A DNA stretch of 64,000 bases from Chloroflexota bacterium (lineage in GTDB: Bacteria > Chloroflexota > Dehalococcoidia > Lucifugimonadales > JACPQL01): the NCBI GenBank assembly GCA_016190445.1, contig JACPQL010000023.1, positions 25,611 through 89,610 on the forward strand, read 5' to 3'. The translations under genes and the position numbers were made by a program. This document shows positions 28,442-38,118 of this stretch, piece by piece. The first letter of the stretch is position 1; each line of letters starts with the position of its first letter. Under the pieces are notes generated by a model. It was not told the DNA's origin and did no database searches. It saw nothing but the letters and a program-made list of their open reading frames with translations.

Positions 28442-29737
28442 ATGGAGCGCCACGAACATCTCAGCCATCACGCCGATATGTTGAGCGTGGAAGAGGCGTT
28501 GGAGAGGGTGCTGGCAACGGTCCAGGTGCTGGAGCCAGAGGAGCGCCCTCTACTGGGCGCGTTGGGCCAGGTGCTGGCCGAGGACGTAGTTGCCGAGTTC
28601 GATATTCCGTCGCTGGCCAACTCCGCCATGGATGGGTATGCCCTCCAACACACCAGCATTCGTGGCGCCAGCCCTCAGACTCCACGGGTGGTGAAGATCA
28701 TCAGCGAGATATGGGCTGGCCAGCTCCCCACCCGCGAGGTGACGCCTGGCACCGCGGCACACATCATGACGGGTGCGCCCATTCCCAAAGGCGCGGACAC
28801 GGTGGTCCCTTTTGAGCTTACTGACGAGAGGGAACGCCGTGCTGCGGGCAAGCCCGTAGCCGAGGTGTCGGTGTACAGGGAGCTGCCCCTGGGGAGCCAC
28901 GTGCGCCCCGCTGGCGAGGATGTGGCGCGGGGGCAGGTGGTGCTCCACCGCGGCTCGGTGCTGCGACCGGCGGAACTGGGGGTCCTGGCCTCCCTGGGCC
29001 ACCTCCGGGTAAAGGTGATACGCCGCCCCGAGGTGGCCATCATCGCCACCGGCAACGAGCTTCTGGCCCCGGGACAACCCCTGGAGCAGGGCAAGATCTA
29101 CGACAGCAACTCCTATGCCATCGCCACGGCGGTGCTGCGGTACGGCGGCATCCCCCACTTGCTGGGCATCGCCCGCGACGAGATGGAGGAACTGCGACGG
29201 AAGCTTGAGGCAGGTATCCACGCCGACCTTCTGGTCACCTCCGCCGGGGTGTCCACGGGAGAGTCCGACCTGGTCCGGCGTGCCCTGGAAGAGAGGGGGA
29301 AGGTCGAGTTCTGGTCGGTGCGCATGCGCCCTGCCAAGCCCATCGCATTCGGCCTATTGCAGGGGCCAGGGGGTCGGGTGGTACCCCACCTGGGGCTGCC
29401 TGGCAACCCTGTGAGTGCCCTGGTGGCCTTTGAAGAGCTGGGGCGTCCGGCTCTGCTCAAGATGCAGGGACGCACCCGGCTGGCCAAGCCCACTATCCGG
29501 GCGGTCCTGGAGGGGACCATAGTCAACAGGGACCACAGGCGTGTGTACGCCCGCGTGGTGGTGACTCAGAGGGATGGCAAGTACTATGCTTGTCCCACCG
29601 GGCCTCAGGGCTCCAACCTGCTCACCTCCATGGCCCTCGCCAACGGGCTGGCCATCTGCCCTGAGAATGTGCCAGCGAAGCACGCCGGCGACGAGGTGGA
29701 GGTGAGGATGCTGGACTGGAACGAGGAGACCTTGTAG
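28442..29737 (+). CDS. moeA: Molybdopterin molybdenumtransferase
   Basis: DIPSLANSAMDGYAL, GTAAHIMTGAPIPKGADTVVPFE, GLPGNPVSALVAFEELGRPALLKMQG. Confidence 0.94.
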   Translation: MERHEHLSHHADMLSVEEALERVLATVQVLEPEERPLLGALGQVLAEDVVAEFDIPSLANSAMDGYALQHTSIRGASPQTPRVVKIISEIWAGQLPTREVTPGTAAHIMTGAPIPKGADTVVPFELTDERERRAAGKPVAEVSVYRELPLGSHVRPAGEDVARGQVVLHRGSVLRPAELGVLASLGHLRVKVIRRPEVAIIATGNELLAPGQPLEQGKIYDSNSYAIATAVLRYGGIPHLLGIARDEMEELRRKLEAGIHADLLVTSAGVSTGESDLVRRALEERGKVEFWSVRMRPAKPIAFGLLQGPGGRVVPHLGLPGNPVSALVAFEELGRPALLKMQGRTRLAKPTIRAVLEGTIVNRDHRRVYARVVVTQRDGKYYACPTGPQGSNLLTSMALANGLAICPENVPAKHAGDEVEVRMLDWNEETL

Positions 29738-29763
29738 CCTAGTCGCAGAGGAATAGTGAAAGT

Positions 29764-30249
29764 ATGCCCGCAAACAGAAAAAAAGTCAGCAAGGAAAAGG
29801 GGGTCGTTGAACCCCAGAGTGACCCACCGGAGGAGACCCGCTACCAGATAGCCCCAGGGCTCCTGGAACGGACAGGTCGGTCAGCGGTACTCATGGCGTT
29901 GTACTGCCGCTGCCCCCGCTGCTGGGCAGAACTGGCCTCGGAGCCCGAAATGAGGGCCTCCATTACCTTCGAGGAACACCGGGAGCGGATAGTCGAGTGT
30001 TGCTCCCTGCGGGATGACTACATAATGCCCAACATGCCTCTCCTGGAGGCCGTGTTCCGCATCATTCTGGCCAAGAACGAGCCCGTCGGTCTTCAGGAGG
30101 TCCACCGGTCGCTGATGGAGCGTTGGGCCAGCCGCGATCTACCCAGGAGCGTGTCCGAAGAGACGCTCCACCGCATTCTCAGGCGGGATGCCTTCTATGG
30201 CATCCAGGAGATAGTACCAGAGAGGCCATCGCTGGCGGCTAACGGCTAG
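29764..30249 (+). CDS. Uncharacterized protein with CRCPRCW motif
   Basis: Intact 161-aa ORF directly after moeA; C-terminal region (EAVFRIILAKNEPVGLQEVHRSLMERW) looks like a winged-helix. No family recognised. Confidence 0.6.
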   Translation: MPANRKKVSKEKGVVEPQSDPPEETRYQIAPGLLERTGRSAVLMALYCRCPRCWAELASEPEMRASITFEEHRERIVECCSLRDDYIMPNMPLLEAVFRIILAKNEPVGLQEVHRSLMERWASRDLPRSVSEETLHRILRRDAFYGIQEIVPERPSLAANG

Positions 30250-30254
30250 AAATT

Positions 30255-30283
30255 GTTGCAAAAGTCCCCAGGACTTTTGCAAC
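30255..30283. terminator. Stem-loop terminator candidate
   Basis: 13-bp perfect inverted repeat GTTGCAAAAGTCC-CCA-GGACTTTTGCAAC. Confidence 0.6.
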
Positions 30284-30461
30284 ACATATCCCCCACCCTG
30301 GGGGGAGCGGGGCGACCCCGCTGCGGAACTTCGTTTTGCAGCGGCCGGTAGCAGGACGTGCCCCGACGTGTCGGGGCACCCGCGCTCTTTCTGTCGCAGG
30401 TCTTGAAGTAGACTGAATGAGCCTCCTCTCGGGAGGCGATGGGGCTGCGGGACGGTCACTG

Positions 30462-30734
30462 CTACCGCGCTATCTGGAAGGTCCGGTGCTGGCCCTGGGG
30501 CGCCAGCCACTCCACCGCCACGTCCGTCACCCGGGCGCGGTCAGGCCCTCTCCATAGCAGATCTATCAGGCCCCGGAGGTGCGCCTCTTGCCCCTCGGCG
30601 TACACCTCCACCGTCGTGCCGTCGGGCAGGTTGCGCACATATCCAACCAGGCCCAGCCGCGTGGCGTGACCTCGGACGAAGTCACGGAATGATACACCCT
30701 GCACCAGCCCCGTCACCCGCGCCCTCAGGGCCAT
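30462..30734 (-). CDS. acyP: Acylphosphatase
   Basis: MALRARVTGLVQGVSFRDFVRGHATRLGLVGYVRNLPDGTTVEVYAEG. Confidence 0.92.
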   Translation of the reverse strand: MALRARVTGLVQGVSFRDFVRGHATRLGLVGYVRNLPDGTTVEVYAEGQEAHLRGLIDLLWRGPDRARVTDVAVEWLAPQGQHRTFQIAR

Positions 30735-30858
30735 CGGGGGGGCATCGTCCACCAGTGCTCTGCCAGGAGTAGTCGTGTCCAAGGTGTCCCGTGGAAAACA
30801 AAACAGGCCCACCGCCAGCGATAGGCCCGTCGTGTTGGAATTTGCTCAGAAGAGCGGG

Positions 30859-31221
30859 CTATGGACCCCCCAAGCCCTGCTTGGCAACGCTGGCCAAGTG
30901 AGCAAAGGCCTGGGAGTCCCGCACAGCCAAGTCAGCCAGCGTTTTGCGGTCCACCTCCACGTTGGCCAGCTTGAGGCCATGGATCAGCGCGTTGTATGAG
31001 AGCCCCTCCTGGCGTGCCGCCGCTCCGATGCGGACGATCCACAGGCTGCGGAACTCCCTTTTGCGCTCCCGCCGGTGCCGGTAGGCGTGGCTCAGCGCCT
31101 TGACCAGGGACTCCCTGGCCCGTTTGATCAGCAGGTGCCGCGAGCCTCTATGGCCTCGCGTCTGCTTTAGCACCGCCTTGTGGCGACGCTGCTTGGTGAC
31201 CCCTCTACTGACCCTGGGCAA
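30859..31221 (-). CDS. rplT: 50S ribosomal protein L20
   Basis: MPRVSRGVTKQRRHKAVLKQTRGHRGSRHLLIKRARESLVKALSHAYRHRRERKREFRSLWIVRIGAAAR. Confidence 0.97.
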   Translation of the reverse strand: MPRVSRGVTKQRRHKAVLKQTRGHRGSRHLLIKRARESLVKALSHAYRHRRERKREFRSLWIVRIGAAARQEGLSYNALIHGLKLANVEVDRKTLADLAVRDSQAFAHLASVAKQGLGGP

Positions 31222-31254
31222 CGGAGCTACTCCTAACTTGAAGTACAGGCACGG

Positions 31255-31461
31255 CTAGTGCCTGCCGAGGTAGGGCACGGAGCGGCGCACCATGCGCACA
31301 TCAGCAGGGCTCACCACCAGCTTGGCATCGAACAGCCCCTTGGAGCGATTCGCCTTTTTGCGCCGCAGATGGCTTTTGTGCGCCTTCATGCGCATCACCT
31401 TGCCGGAGCCGGTAACGGTGAAGCGGGCCCGCGCGCCCTTATGCGTCTTCAGCTTTGGCAT
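31255..31461 (-). CDS. rpmI: 50S ribosomal protein L35
   Basis: [36 protein letters not shown]. Confidence 0.96.
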   Translation of the reverse strand: MPKLKTHKGARARFTVTGSGKVMRMKAHKSHLRRKKANRSKGLFDAKLVVSPADVRMVRRSVPYLGRH

Positions 31462-32020
31462 CGTCGTTCTCCGCTGATACGGTCCCCGGGCTGGTGCCGT
31501 CCCCACGAAGGCTAGCAACCGGGGCCAGGATGATGCTGATCATGCGGCCCTCTGTAGCCGGGGGCTGCTCCAGCTTGGCGTTTTCCTTCAGGTCCTCGGC
31601 GACCTTCCGCAGCAGGGCCACGCCCAACTCCGGATGGGCCATCTCTCGGCCTCGAAACATCACTGACACCTTGACCTTGGACCCCTCGCCCAAGAGCTTC
31701 ACCACCAGGCGGCGCTTCGCTTCCAGATCGTGCTCCCCAATATGGGGACGGAACCGCACTTCACGTAACAACGCGAGACGCTGAGACTTCCGCGCCTCGC
31801 GCTCCTTCTTGGTCTGAAGATAACGGAACTTGCCGTAGTCCAGCAGCCGACAGACAGGGGGGACCGACTGGGGAGCTACTTCAACCAGGTCCAACCCCCG
31901 CTCCATCGCCAATTGCACAGCTTGCCGCGTGGGCATTACGCCCAGTTGTGCGCCCGTCTCGTCTATCACCCGCACTTCGGGGACTCTGATGCGATGGTTT
32001 ATGCGGTAGTCCTTGACGAT
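31439..32020 (-). CDS. infC: Translation initiation factor IF-3, probable AUC start
   Basis: Reading extends to (I)[28 protein letters not shown], the standard IF-3 N-terminus. In-frame TGA lies upstream; the only well-placed start is ATC (minus strand, 32018-32020) behind AGGTGATC. Confidence 0.9.
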   Translation of the reverse strand: MVKDYRINHRIRVPEVRVIDETGAQLGVMPTRQAVQLAMERGLDLVEVAPQSVPPVCRLLDYGKFRYLQTKKEREARKSQRLALLREVRFRPHIGEHDLEAKRRLVVKLLGEGSKVKVSVMFRGREMAHPELGVALLRKVAEDLKENAKLEQPPATEGRMISIILAPVASLRGDGTSPGTVSAENDDAKAEDA

Positions 32021-32783
32021 ACCCGATCACCTACCCCTCGCCCTGCCCACAGGCGGTCTGCGAACAATGTCCCGAATATATCACACACCGCTCGCCCAGT
32101 AAAGGGTCGAGAAACCCCTGCCCCCTTGCGATTTCCCCTCTCCCTCGGCAAAGGGGGGTTGCCTCAAAAGTCGTTTTCCACATGTCACCCTGAGCCCTTC
32201 GTTGCTCAGGATAAACTCCGCGAAGGGCCTGGGGCGGCGAAGGCTGTCTAGCAGGCACTAGTCCCACCCCAGATTCTTCGTCGCTTCGCTCCTCAGAATG
32301 ACAGTTTTGGGGCAAAGCCCGGTGAGGGAGAGGGGGATCAATGCCTGTCCTGAACTCCGATGTATCCTTCAACTGAAGGACGGAGTCGGACCTGTCAAAG
32401 GAGCGTGAGGGTCTTGGCATAGTTTCAACTGTTGGCGCCGGTGGCCTCCTGTAGACACCACTCGGACTTTCCCCGGCCTGACCTGGTGCTCAGCCTCCCA
32501 GAACTCTTACCATCATTCCTGCCTGGCCATTTGTACAGACTTGATACAGGGAATGCACGTAGACTGGCAGACCTTGGGAATGTGTGGGCGCGCCCGATTT
32601 GTGAATGCCGGTGTAGTAGTATATAATCTTCCACAGTAGCTGTGCCAGCGCTATGTGATACCACCTCTTCATAAAACTGAGAGCTCCCCGGTTAGAAGCC
32701 TGCTCCCGCTTGAAAGCATTTTCCACCGGATGAACAGCTAATAGCATGCTGGCGTGTGCCTGTAACAGAAAGGGTGGACAGAT

Positions 32784-33860
32784 ATGGGTTTGCGTTGCGG
32801 ACTTATAGGACTGCCTTCCTGTGGGAAGACGACTATTTTCAATGCTATTACTGCGGCGAGAGTGCCGATGTATAACGGGTCCGAGATGAACCGAGTAGTG
32901 GTTAACGTACCAGACGAACGAATGGAGCGGTTAGTGGAGATGTACCACCCGCGCAAGGTAGTGCCTGCCACGCTGGAGGTGGTTGATATCCCTGGCATTG
33001 CAGCTAAAGATGACGGCCGACGCTCCCGCTTGCTGGGAAACATCAAGGATGTGGAAGCACTGCTCCACGTGGTGCGCTGTTTCGAAGATGCAGATGTCCC
33101 TTTTGAGTATGAGACGATAGACCCGGCGCGGGATGTGGAGACGCTAGACCTGGAGCTGGTCGCCGCCGATAGCGTAACACTGGAAAACAAGATCAAGCGT
33201 CTGGCTAAGAAAGTCCGCGGTGGAGACAAGGACGCTGTCCGCGAGGCTGGAGACTGCGAGAAGGTGCACGCAACCATACAACAGGGCATCCCCGCGCGTA
33301 AACAGGACCTGACCTCGCAGGAGCTTGCCGCCATCCGCGAGTGCAACCTGGTGTCGCTGAAGCCGGTGGTCTACATCGCCAATATCAAGACCATGGCGGA
33401 CGCTGGTAATAAGCATGTCCAGGCACTGATGCAGGTGACGGCTGACGAAGGCACGGAGATGATTGCTGTCTGCGGCAAAGACGAGGCGGACATCAGTGAG
33501 ATTGAGCCAGATGAGCGGGACGTGTTTCTCAAAGAGCTAGGTATGGAAGAATCATCCATGGAACGGTTGCTCCACGCCGCCTACCGCAAGCTGGGACTGG
33601 TCAACTTCTTCACTGTTGGTGAAGATGAAGTACGCGCCTGGACGTGTCTCCAGGGAGACAAGGCCCCGGTGGCGGCGGGCAAAATCCATACGGATATGGA
33701 GAGCGGCTTCATCCGCATGGAGGTGATGCGCTACACTGACCTGATGGAGTCGGGCAACGAGGCGGCGGTGGCCAAGGCGGGCAAACAGCGCCTTGAAGGG
33801 CGCGAGTACGAGGTCCAAGACGGCGACATTGTGTCAGTCCTATTTAACAAAAAGGGGTAG
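32784..33860 (+). CDS. ychF: Redox-regulated ATPase / GTPase YchF
   Basis: MGLRCGLIGLPSCGKTTIFNAIT...VVDIPGIA...NIKDVEALLHVVRCFED...C-terminal VQDGDIVSVLFNKKG. Confidence 0.96.
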   Translation: MGLRCGLIGLPSCGKTTIFNAITAARVPMYNGSEMNRVVVNVPDERMERLVEMYHPRKVVPATLEVVDIPGIAAKDDGRRSRLLGNIKDVEALLHVVRCFEDADVPFEYETIDPARDVETLDLELVAADSVTLENKIKRLAKKVRGGDKDAVREAGDCEKVHATIQQGIPARKQDLTSQELAAIRECNLVSLKPVVYIANIKTMADAGNKHVQALMQVTADEGTEMIAVCGKDEADISEIEPDERDVFLKELGMEESSMERLLHAAYRKLGLVNFFTVGEDEVRAWTCLQGDKAPVAAGKIHTDMESGFIRMEVMRYTDLMESGNEAAVAKAGKQRLEGREYEVQDGDIVSVLFNKKG

Positions 33861-33963
33861 TAGACTGGACCGCCGTGGACTCGACTTCCGAGCTGGCGTG
33901 CTGGCCGGGTGATCCACAGGGCATACTGCACTTGCTGTGCTCCGAGGCCTTGTCTCAAAGGTC

Positions 33964-33996
33964 ATTCTTCACCCCGATTGCATCGGGGTGAAGAAT
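33964..33996. terminator. Stem-loop downstream of ychF
   Basis: Perfect 15-bp inverted repeat ATTCTTCACCCCGAT-TGC-ATCGGGGTGAAGAAT. Confidence 0.5.
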
Positions 33997-34435
33997 CTGG
34001 TGGGGTCCATCATACTTGGCTGACGCCCGACCCCAGATCCTTTGCTCCTCTCAGGGTGACATTAACAGAGTGATGAAAAACTCCTTCGACCATCCCCCCG
34101 ACCCCCTTCCTGGCCAGGAAGGGGGTGAAAATTGTATCTGGGGGACACCCCCAGACCCCCGCCCCTTCGGCTGCGCTCAGGGCAAGCTCCGGGGCTTTGC
34201 CCCTCTGGACACCCCTTTTTCAGCAGCCTGTTAGCGTTGGCAATGAGAAAGCATCCTACAGAGAAAAGCCACTTGCTCCGTGACCCCCGCCCCAGATTGC
34301 GTCTGGAGTCAGCCTCTCCGGATAATGGCCCATGCCAAGTCTGCCAAAAGCGCCAGACCTATCGCCACCCACCCCCACACCATCAGTTCCTCCAGAACCT
34401 TCATCATGTTGATGTTGCGCCTCATTCGCCACCCC

Positions 34436-36142
34436 CTACTTCGCACCAGCCACGGAAAGGACCTTTGACACCTCGGGCCGCGTGAGTTCCGCAGGGAGGA
34501 TGCCGCCCCTGGCCAGTATCTCCCTCACCTGGGTGCCGCTAAGGGAGAACCGCGACTCCTCAGGGTGAGGACAGGTCTTCTCGGTGGCCATGGCGCCGCA
34601 GCGGCGGCAATAAAAGGCATTCTCGTAAAAGACCGGGGTCACCCCCAGGTCAGCGGGCGGGATGCTGGAGAGAAGGGCATGGGCATCGTATGGGCCATAG
34701 TAACGGCCCACCCCAGCGTGGTCCCGCCCGACAATGAAATGGGTGCAGCCGTAGTTCTTCCGCACCAGGGCATGGAACACCGCCTCCCGCGGGCCGGCAT
34801 AGCGCATGAAGGCGGGAAAGACCGCCAGCAGTGCCCTTTGTGCGGGATAGTAGGCCCCTAGCAGCGCCTCGTAGCACCTCATGCGGACCTCTGCGGGGAT
34901 GTCGTCGGACTTGGTCTCGCCGACCAGAGGGTGCAGAAGGAGGCCGTCCACCATCTCCATGGCGCATTTCTGGATGTACTCGTGGGCGCGGTGCACCGGG
35001 TTACGGGTCTGGAACCCCACCATGGTGCGCCATCCCCGCCGGGCGATCTCCTCCCGTACCTGCGCCGGGCTGCTGGGGTACCGGCCCACCGCCCCGTCGG
35101 TGCTCCCATTGGATGGCAGCATGGCTATGCTACCGCCCAGCAGTACATCACCCTGGGAATAGAGGTTCGCCACCCCAGGATGGGCCTTATCAGTTGTGCG
35201 GTACACCAGTTGGGCCTCCCGCTCCTTCTCGTAGCCGTACTTCTCCGCCAGCTCCATCAACCCCACCACATGGCCATCCGTGTCCCGCAGTGCCACCTCT
35301 CCCTGGGGAGGAAGAGCACTGGCCGCGTTGTCAGAGACGGCCAGGGTCACAGGCAGCGGCCACAGCCGTCCGTCGGCCAGGCGCATCTGCTCCACCACAG
35401 CCCGGTAGTCCTCTTGCTGGAGGAACCCCTGTAGCGGGCTGAAGGCGCCGTTGGCGATGAGGCGGGCATCCGAGAGCTGGCGCGGCGACAGGGTGACCGA
35501 CTGCAACTCGGAGGCCCGCTCAAGGAGGGCCCGGGCCGCATCCGCGCCCAGCTCCCGCTGCACCAGAGCGCCCCCGTGAGAGCCCGCTACGGTCCGGGTC
35601 CCTGAGGCCGAGCTTCCCCGCTCCAGGTAGCCCAGCTCCTCCAGCTTGGCCAGGACCTTCCCCACACTCTCCTCCAACGTCTCCTGGTCGGTGTGCACCA
35701 CCACCTCAGGGCGCTCCGGCGCCTCGTAGGGGTCAGAGACACCGGTGAAGTTGGGGATCTCCCCTCTCAGGGCCTTGGCGTACAGGCCCTTCACATCCCG
35801 GCGCAGCAGCACCTCCAGGGGGCAGTGGACGTACACCTCCACGAAGTCGCCGATCTGCCGCCGCACCTGCTCCCGTATCTCCCGGTAGGGAGATATGGCG
35901 GCGCCGATGGCGAAGGCACCGTTGCGCGTCAAAAGGTGACAGACAAACCCGATGCGCAGGATGTTGGTGTCCCTGTCCTCTTTGCTGAACCCCAGCCCTC
36001 TGCTGAGGTTGGTGCGGACCACATCGCCGTCCAGGACCTCCACCGACTTCCCCCGCAGCCTCAGCTCCTGCGCCAGGGCATTGGCGATGGTGGACTTTCC
36101 CGCTCCTGAAAGACCCGTAAGCCAGATGGTTGCCGTCCGCAT
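34436..36142 (-). CDS. cysC-sat: Bifunctional adenylylsulfate kinase / sulfate adenylyltransferase
   Basis: N-terminal APS kinase TIWLTGLSGAGKSTIANALAQEL...VLDGDVVRTNLSRGLGFSKEDRDTNI; C-terminal ATP sulfurylase (GFQTRNPVHRAHEYIQKCAMEMVDGLLLHPLVGETKSDDIP; FIVGRDHAGVGRYYGPYDAH). Confidence 0.95.
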   Translation of the reverse strand: MRTATIWLTGLSGAGKSTIANALAQELRLRGKSVEVLDGDVVRTNLSRGLGFSKEDRDTNILRIGFVCHLLTRNGAFAIGAAISPYREIREQVRRQIGDFVEVYVHCPLEVLLRRDVKGLYAKALRGEIPNFTGVSDPYEAPERPEVVVHTDQETLEESVGKVLAKLEELGYLERGSSASGTRTVAGSHGGALVQRELGADAARALLERASELQSVTLSPRQLSDARLIANGAFSPLQGFLQQEDYRAVVEQMRLADGRLWPLPVTLAVSDNAASALPPQGEVALRDTDGHVVGLMELAEKYGYEKEREAQLVYRTTDKAHPGVANLYSQGDVLLGGSIAMLPSNGSTDGAVGRYPSSPAQVREEIARRGWRTMVGFQTRNPVHRAHEYIQKCAMEMVDGLLLHPLVGETKSDDIPAEVRMRCYEALLGAYYPAQRALLAVFPAFMRYAGPREAVFHALVRKNYGCTHFIVGRDHAGVGRYYGPYDAHALLSSIPPADLGVTPVFYENAFYCRRCGAMATEKTCPHPEESRFSLSGTQVREILARGGILPAELTRPEVSKVLSVAGAK

Positions 36143-36186
36143 TCCTCTCTCCTCTGTGTTTTGCAAACTCTCGGTTACTGTCCTAA

Positions 36187-36918
36187 TCACCCGGGGTTCT
36201 TCTCAGCAAGAGGCACGTGCAGGCCACACTCCGTCTTGGAGAACCCAGACCACCGCCCTGCCCTGGGGTCCTCGCCCGCCCTCACCGGCCTGGTGCAGTG
36301 GGTGCAGCCGATGCTCTTGTACCCACGGTCCACCAGCGGGTTGTAGGGGACGTTGTGCTCCCGGACGTACTCCCATACCTGCTCCTCAGTCCAGGCAGCC
36401 AGGGGGTTCACCTTCACCACGCCGAAGCTCTCGTCCCACTGCACCACCGGCGTATCCGCACGGGTGGAGGCCTGGTCGCGCCGGAGACCGGAGATCCACG
36501 CCCGGGCCCCCTCCAGGGCACGCTGGTTGGGCTCCACCTTGCGAAGCTGGCAGCACAGGTCTGGGTCGCGGCTCCACAGCTCCTCGCCGAACTCCCGTGC
36601 CTGGGCCTCGGGACTCCAGCGTGACTCGTACGCCTCGACCTTGATACCGTACCTGCGCTCCACCTCGTCGCGAAGCTCGTAGGTCTCAGGAAAGAGGAAA
36701 CCGGTATCCAGATAGAAGACACGAACGTCCGGCCGGACTTGCGCCGCCATGTCCACCAGTGCCATGCCCGAGGCGCCCCCAAAGCTACACGCCAGCAGAA
36801 TGTCCGGGTGGAACTCCCCGAGGGCCCACCTCAAGACCTCCTGGGGTTGGCCACCCTCAAAATGGCGGGAGAGCGACCCCAGTTCCTCGGTGGTGAACCG
36901 CACTTGCCTGCTTGTCAC
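36187..36918 (-). CDS. cysH: (Phospho)adenylyl-sulfate reductase, CC/CxxC [4Fe-4S] type
   Basis: DILLACSFGGASGMALVDM, DLCCQLRKVEP, GCTHCTRPVRAGEDPRAGRWSGFSKTECGLHVP. Confidence 0.93.
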   Translation of the reverse strand: MTSRQVRFTTEELGSLSRHFEGGQPQEVLRWALGEFHPDILLACSFGGASGMALVDMAAQVRPDVRVFYLDTGFLFPETYELRDEVERRYGIKVEAYESRWSPEAQAREFGEELWSRDPDLCCQLRKVEPNQRALEGARAWISGLRRDQASTRADTPVVQWDESFGVVKVNPLAAWTEEQVWEYVREHNVPYNPLVDRGYKSIGCTHCTRPVRAGEDPRAGRWSGFSKTECGLHVPLAEKNPG

Positions 36919-36965
36919 AGCCCACCTCCACGCGAAGTTATACTGGACACCTGGGCACAAAACAC

Positions 36966-37000
36966 TGCGCCCCTCTTCCACTACTGGAGAGAGGGGCGCA
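36966..37000 (-). terminator. Stem-loop terminator candidate for the secDF operon
   Basis: 11-bp inverted repeat TGCGCCCCTCT / AGAGGGGCGCA; minus strand continues GTGTTTTGT. Confidence 0.5.
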
Positions 37001-37165
37001 TCCGTTACCGCTTATGTGTCTGGGCTACTGGTCGCTCACACGAGCCTTACCGGGAGCTGGCGCACCACATCCCTCCCCGTACTGGCGGTACAACAACAGG
37101 ACATGGCGCACATACTGGCTAACATTGTGAAAACTTATACCAGACTTCCGCGTCCTTGTCAATAG

Positions 37166-38116
37166 CTACCCAGCGGGCGCGGGGCGCAGGCGCCGCCAGA
37201 ACCGCCCCAGGTCGTGGCTCTCCCACGAGACCAGGAGCGCGCTGGCGATGGCGATGGAGCTATAGGTTCCCGTTGCTATGCCGATGAGCAGCGACAGCAC
37301 CAGCACCAGTATGGAGGGCCCGCCAAAGAGGAGAAGCGCGACGACCACGAACAGCGTGGTCATGGCAGTGTTCAGAGACCGTCCAAGAGTCTCCAGGATG
37401 CTCACGTTTACAGTGGCTGGCAGGTCCTCCGCAACCTGGCGGGTAAGGTTCTCCCGAATGCGGTCAAAGACCACCACGGTGTCGTTGACGCTGTACCCCA
37501 CCACCGTCAGCACCCCGGTTATGAACATAGCGTTGACTTCAATGTTCATGAACCTTCCCAGAATTGAGAACAGCCCCAGCACCACCAGCACGTCGTGCAG
37601 CATGGCGATGACGGCGCACACCCCGTAGCGGAAGGGGTTGGGAAGGGACCGGAAGGCCCAGGCGATGTAGAGCAGAATGGCGATGGACGCCGCCACCACA
37701 GCAATGGTGGCATTGCGGACCGTCTCCCTGGCCACCAGCGGCGACACCGAGGCGAACTCGGCGGTCTCGATGGGTGCCAGATTCTGCTCCAGCGCCCCCT
37801 GGAGCCGCTCTCGCTCCCCAGGCTCCAGCACATTGCCCAGGGGGTCCAACCGCGCCTCCCGGAGGGTGCGCGTCTGAATGAAGTAGGAGGAGTCGCCCAA
37901 CCTCTGGACAATGGCCTCAGGGTAGCCCAGGGCCGCGACCTGGTCCCGCACCTGACCCTCGGAGACGGGCTGGGCGAACTCCACCGTTAGGCTGGAGCCC
38001 CCGGCGAACTCAATGCCCGCCCGCAGGCCAGGGGGGATGGCGAGAGAGACAAGGCCGGGGATGGTGACCAACAAAGAGAAAAGAAAAAGCCAGTACCGCT
38101 TGCGAACCAGGTTCAC
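37166..38116 (-). CDS. secF: Protein translocase subunit SecF
   Basis: RYWLFLFSLLVTIPGLVSL...GIEFAGGSSLTVEF...GYSVNDTVVVFDRIRENL. Confidence 0.95.
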   Translation of the reverse strand: MNLVRKRYWLFLFSLLVTIPGLVSLAIPPGLRAGIEFAGGSSLTVEFAQPVSEGQVRDQVAALGYPEAIVQRLGDSSYFIQTRTLREARLDPLGNVLEPGERERLQGALEQNLAPIETAEFASVSPLVARETVRNATIAVVAASIAILLYIAWAFRSLPNPFRYGVCAVIAMLHDVLVVLGLFSILGRFMNIEVNAMFITGVLTVVGYSVNDTVVVFDRIRENLTRQVAEDLPATVNVSILETLGRSLNTAMTTLFVVVALLLFGGPSILVLVLSLLIGIATGTYSSIAIASALLVSWESHDLGRFWRRLRPAPAG

Positions 38117-38118
38117 AG

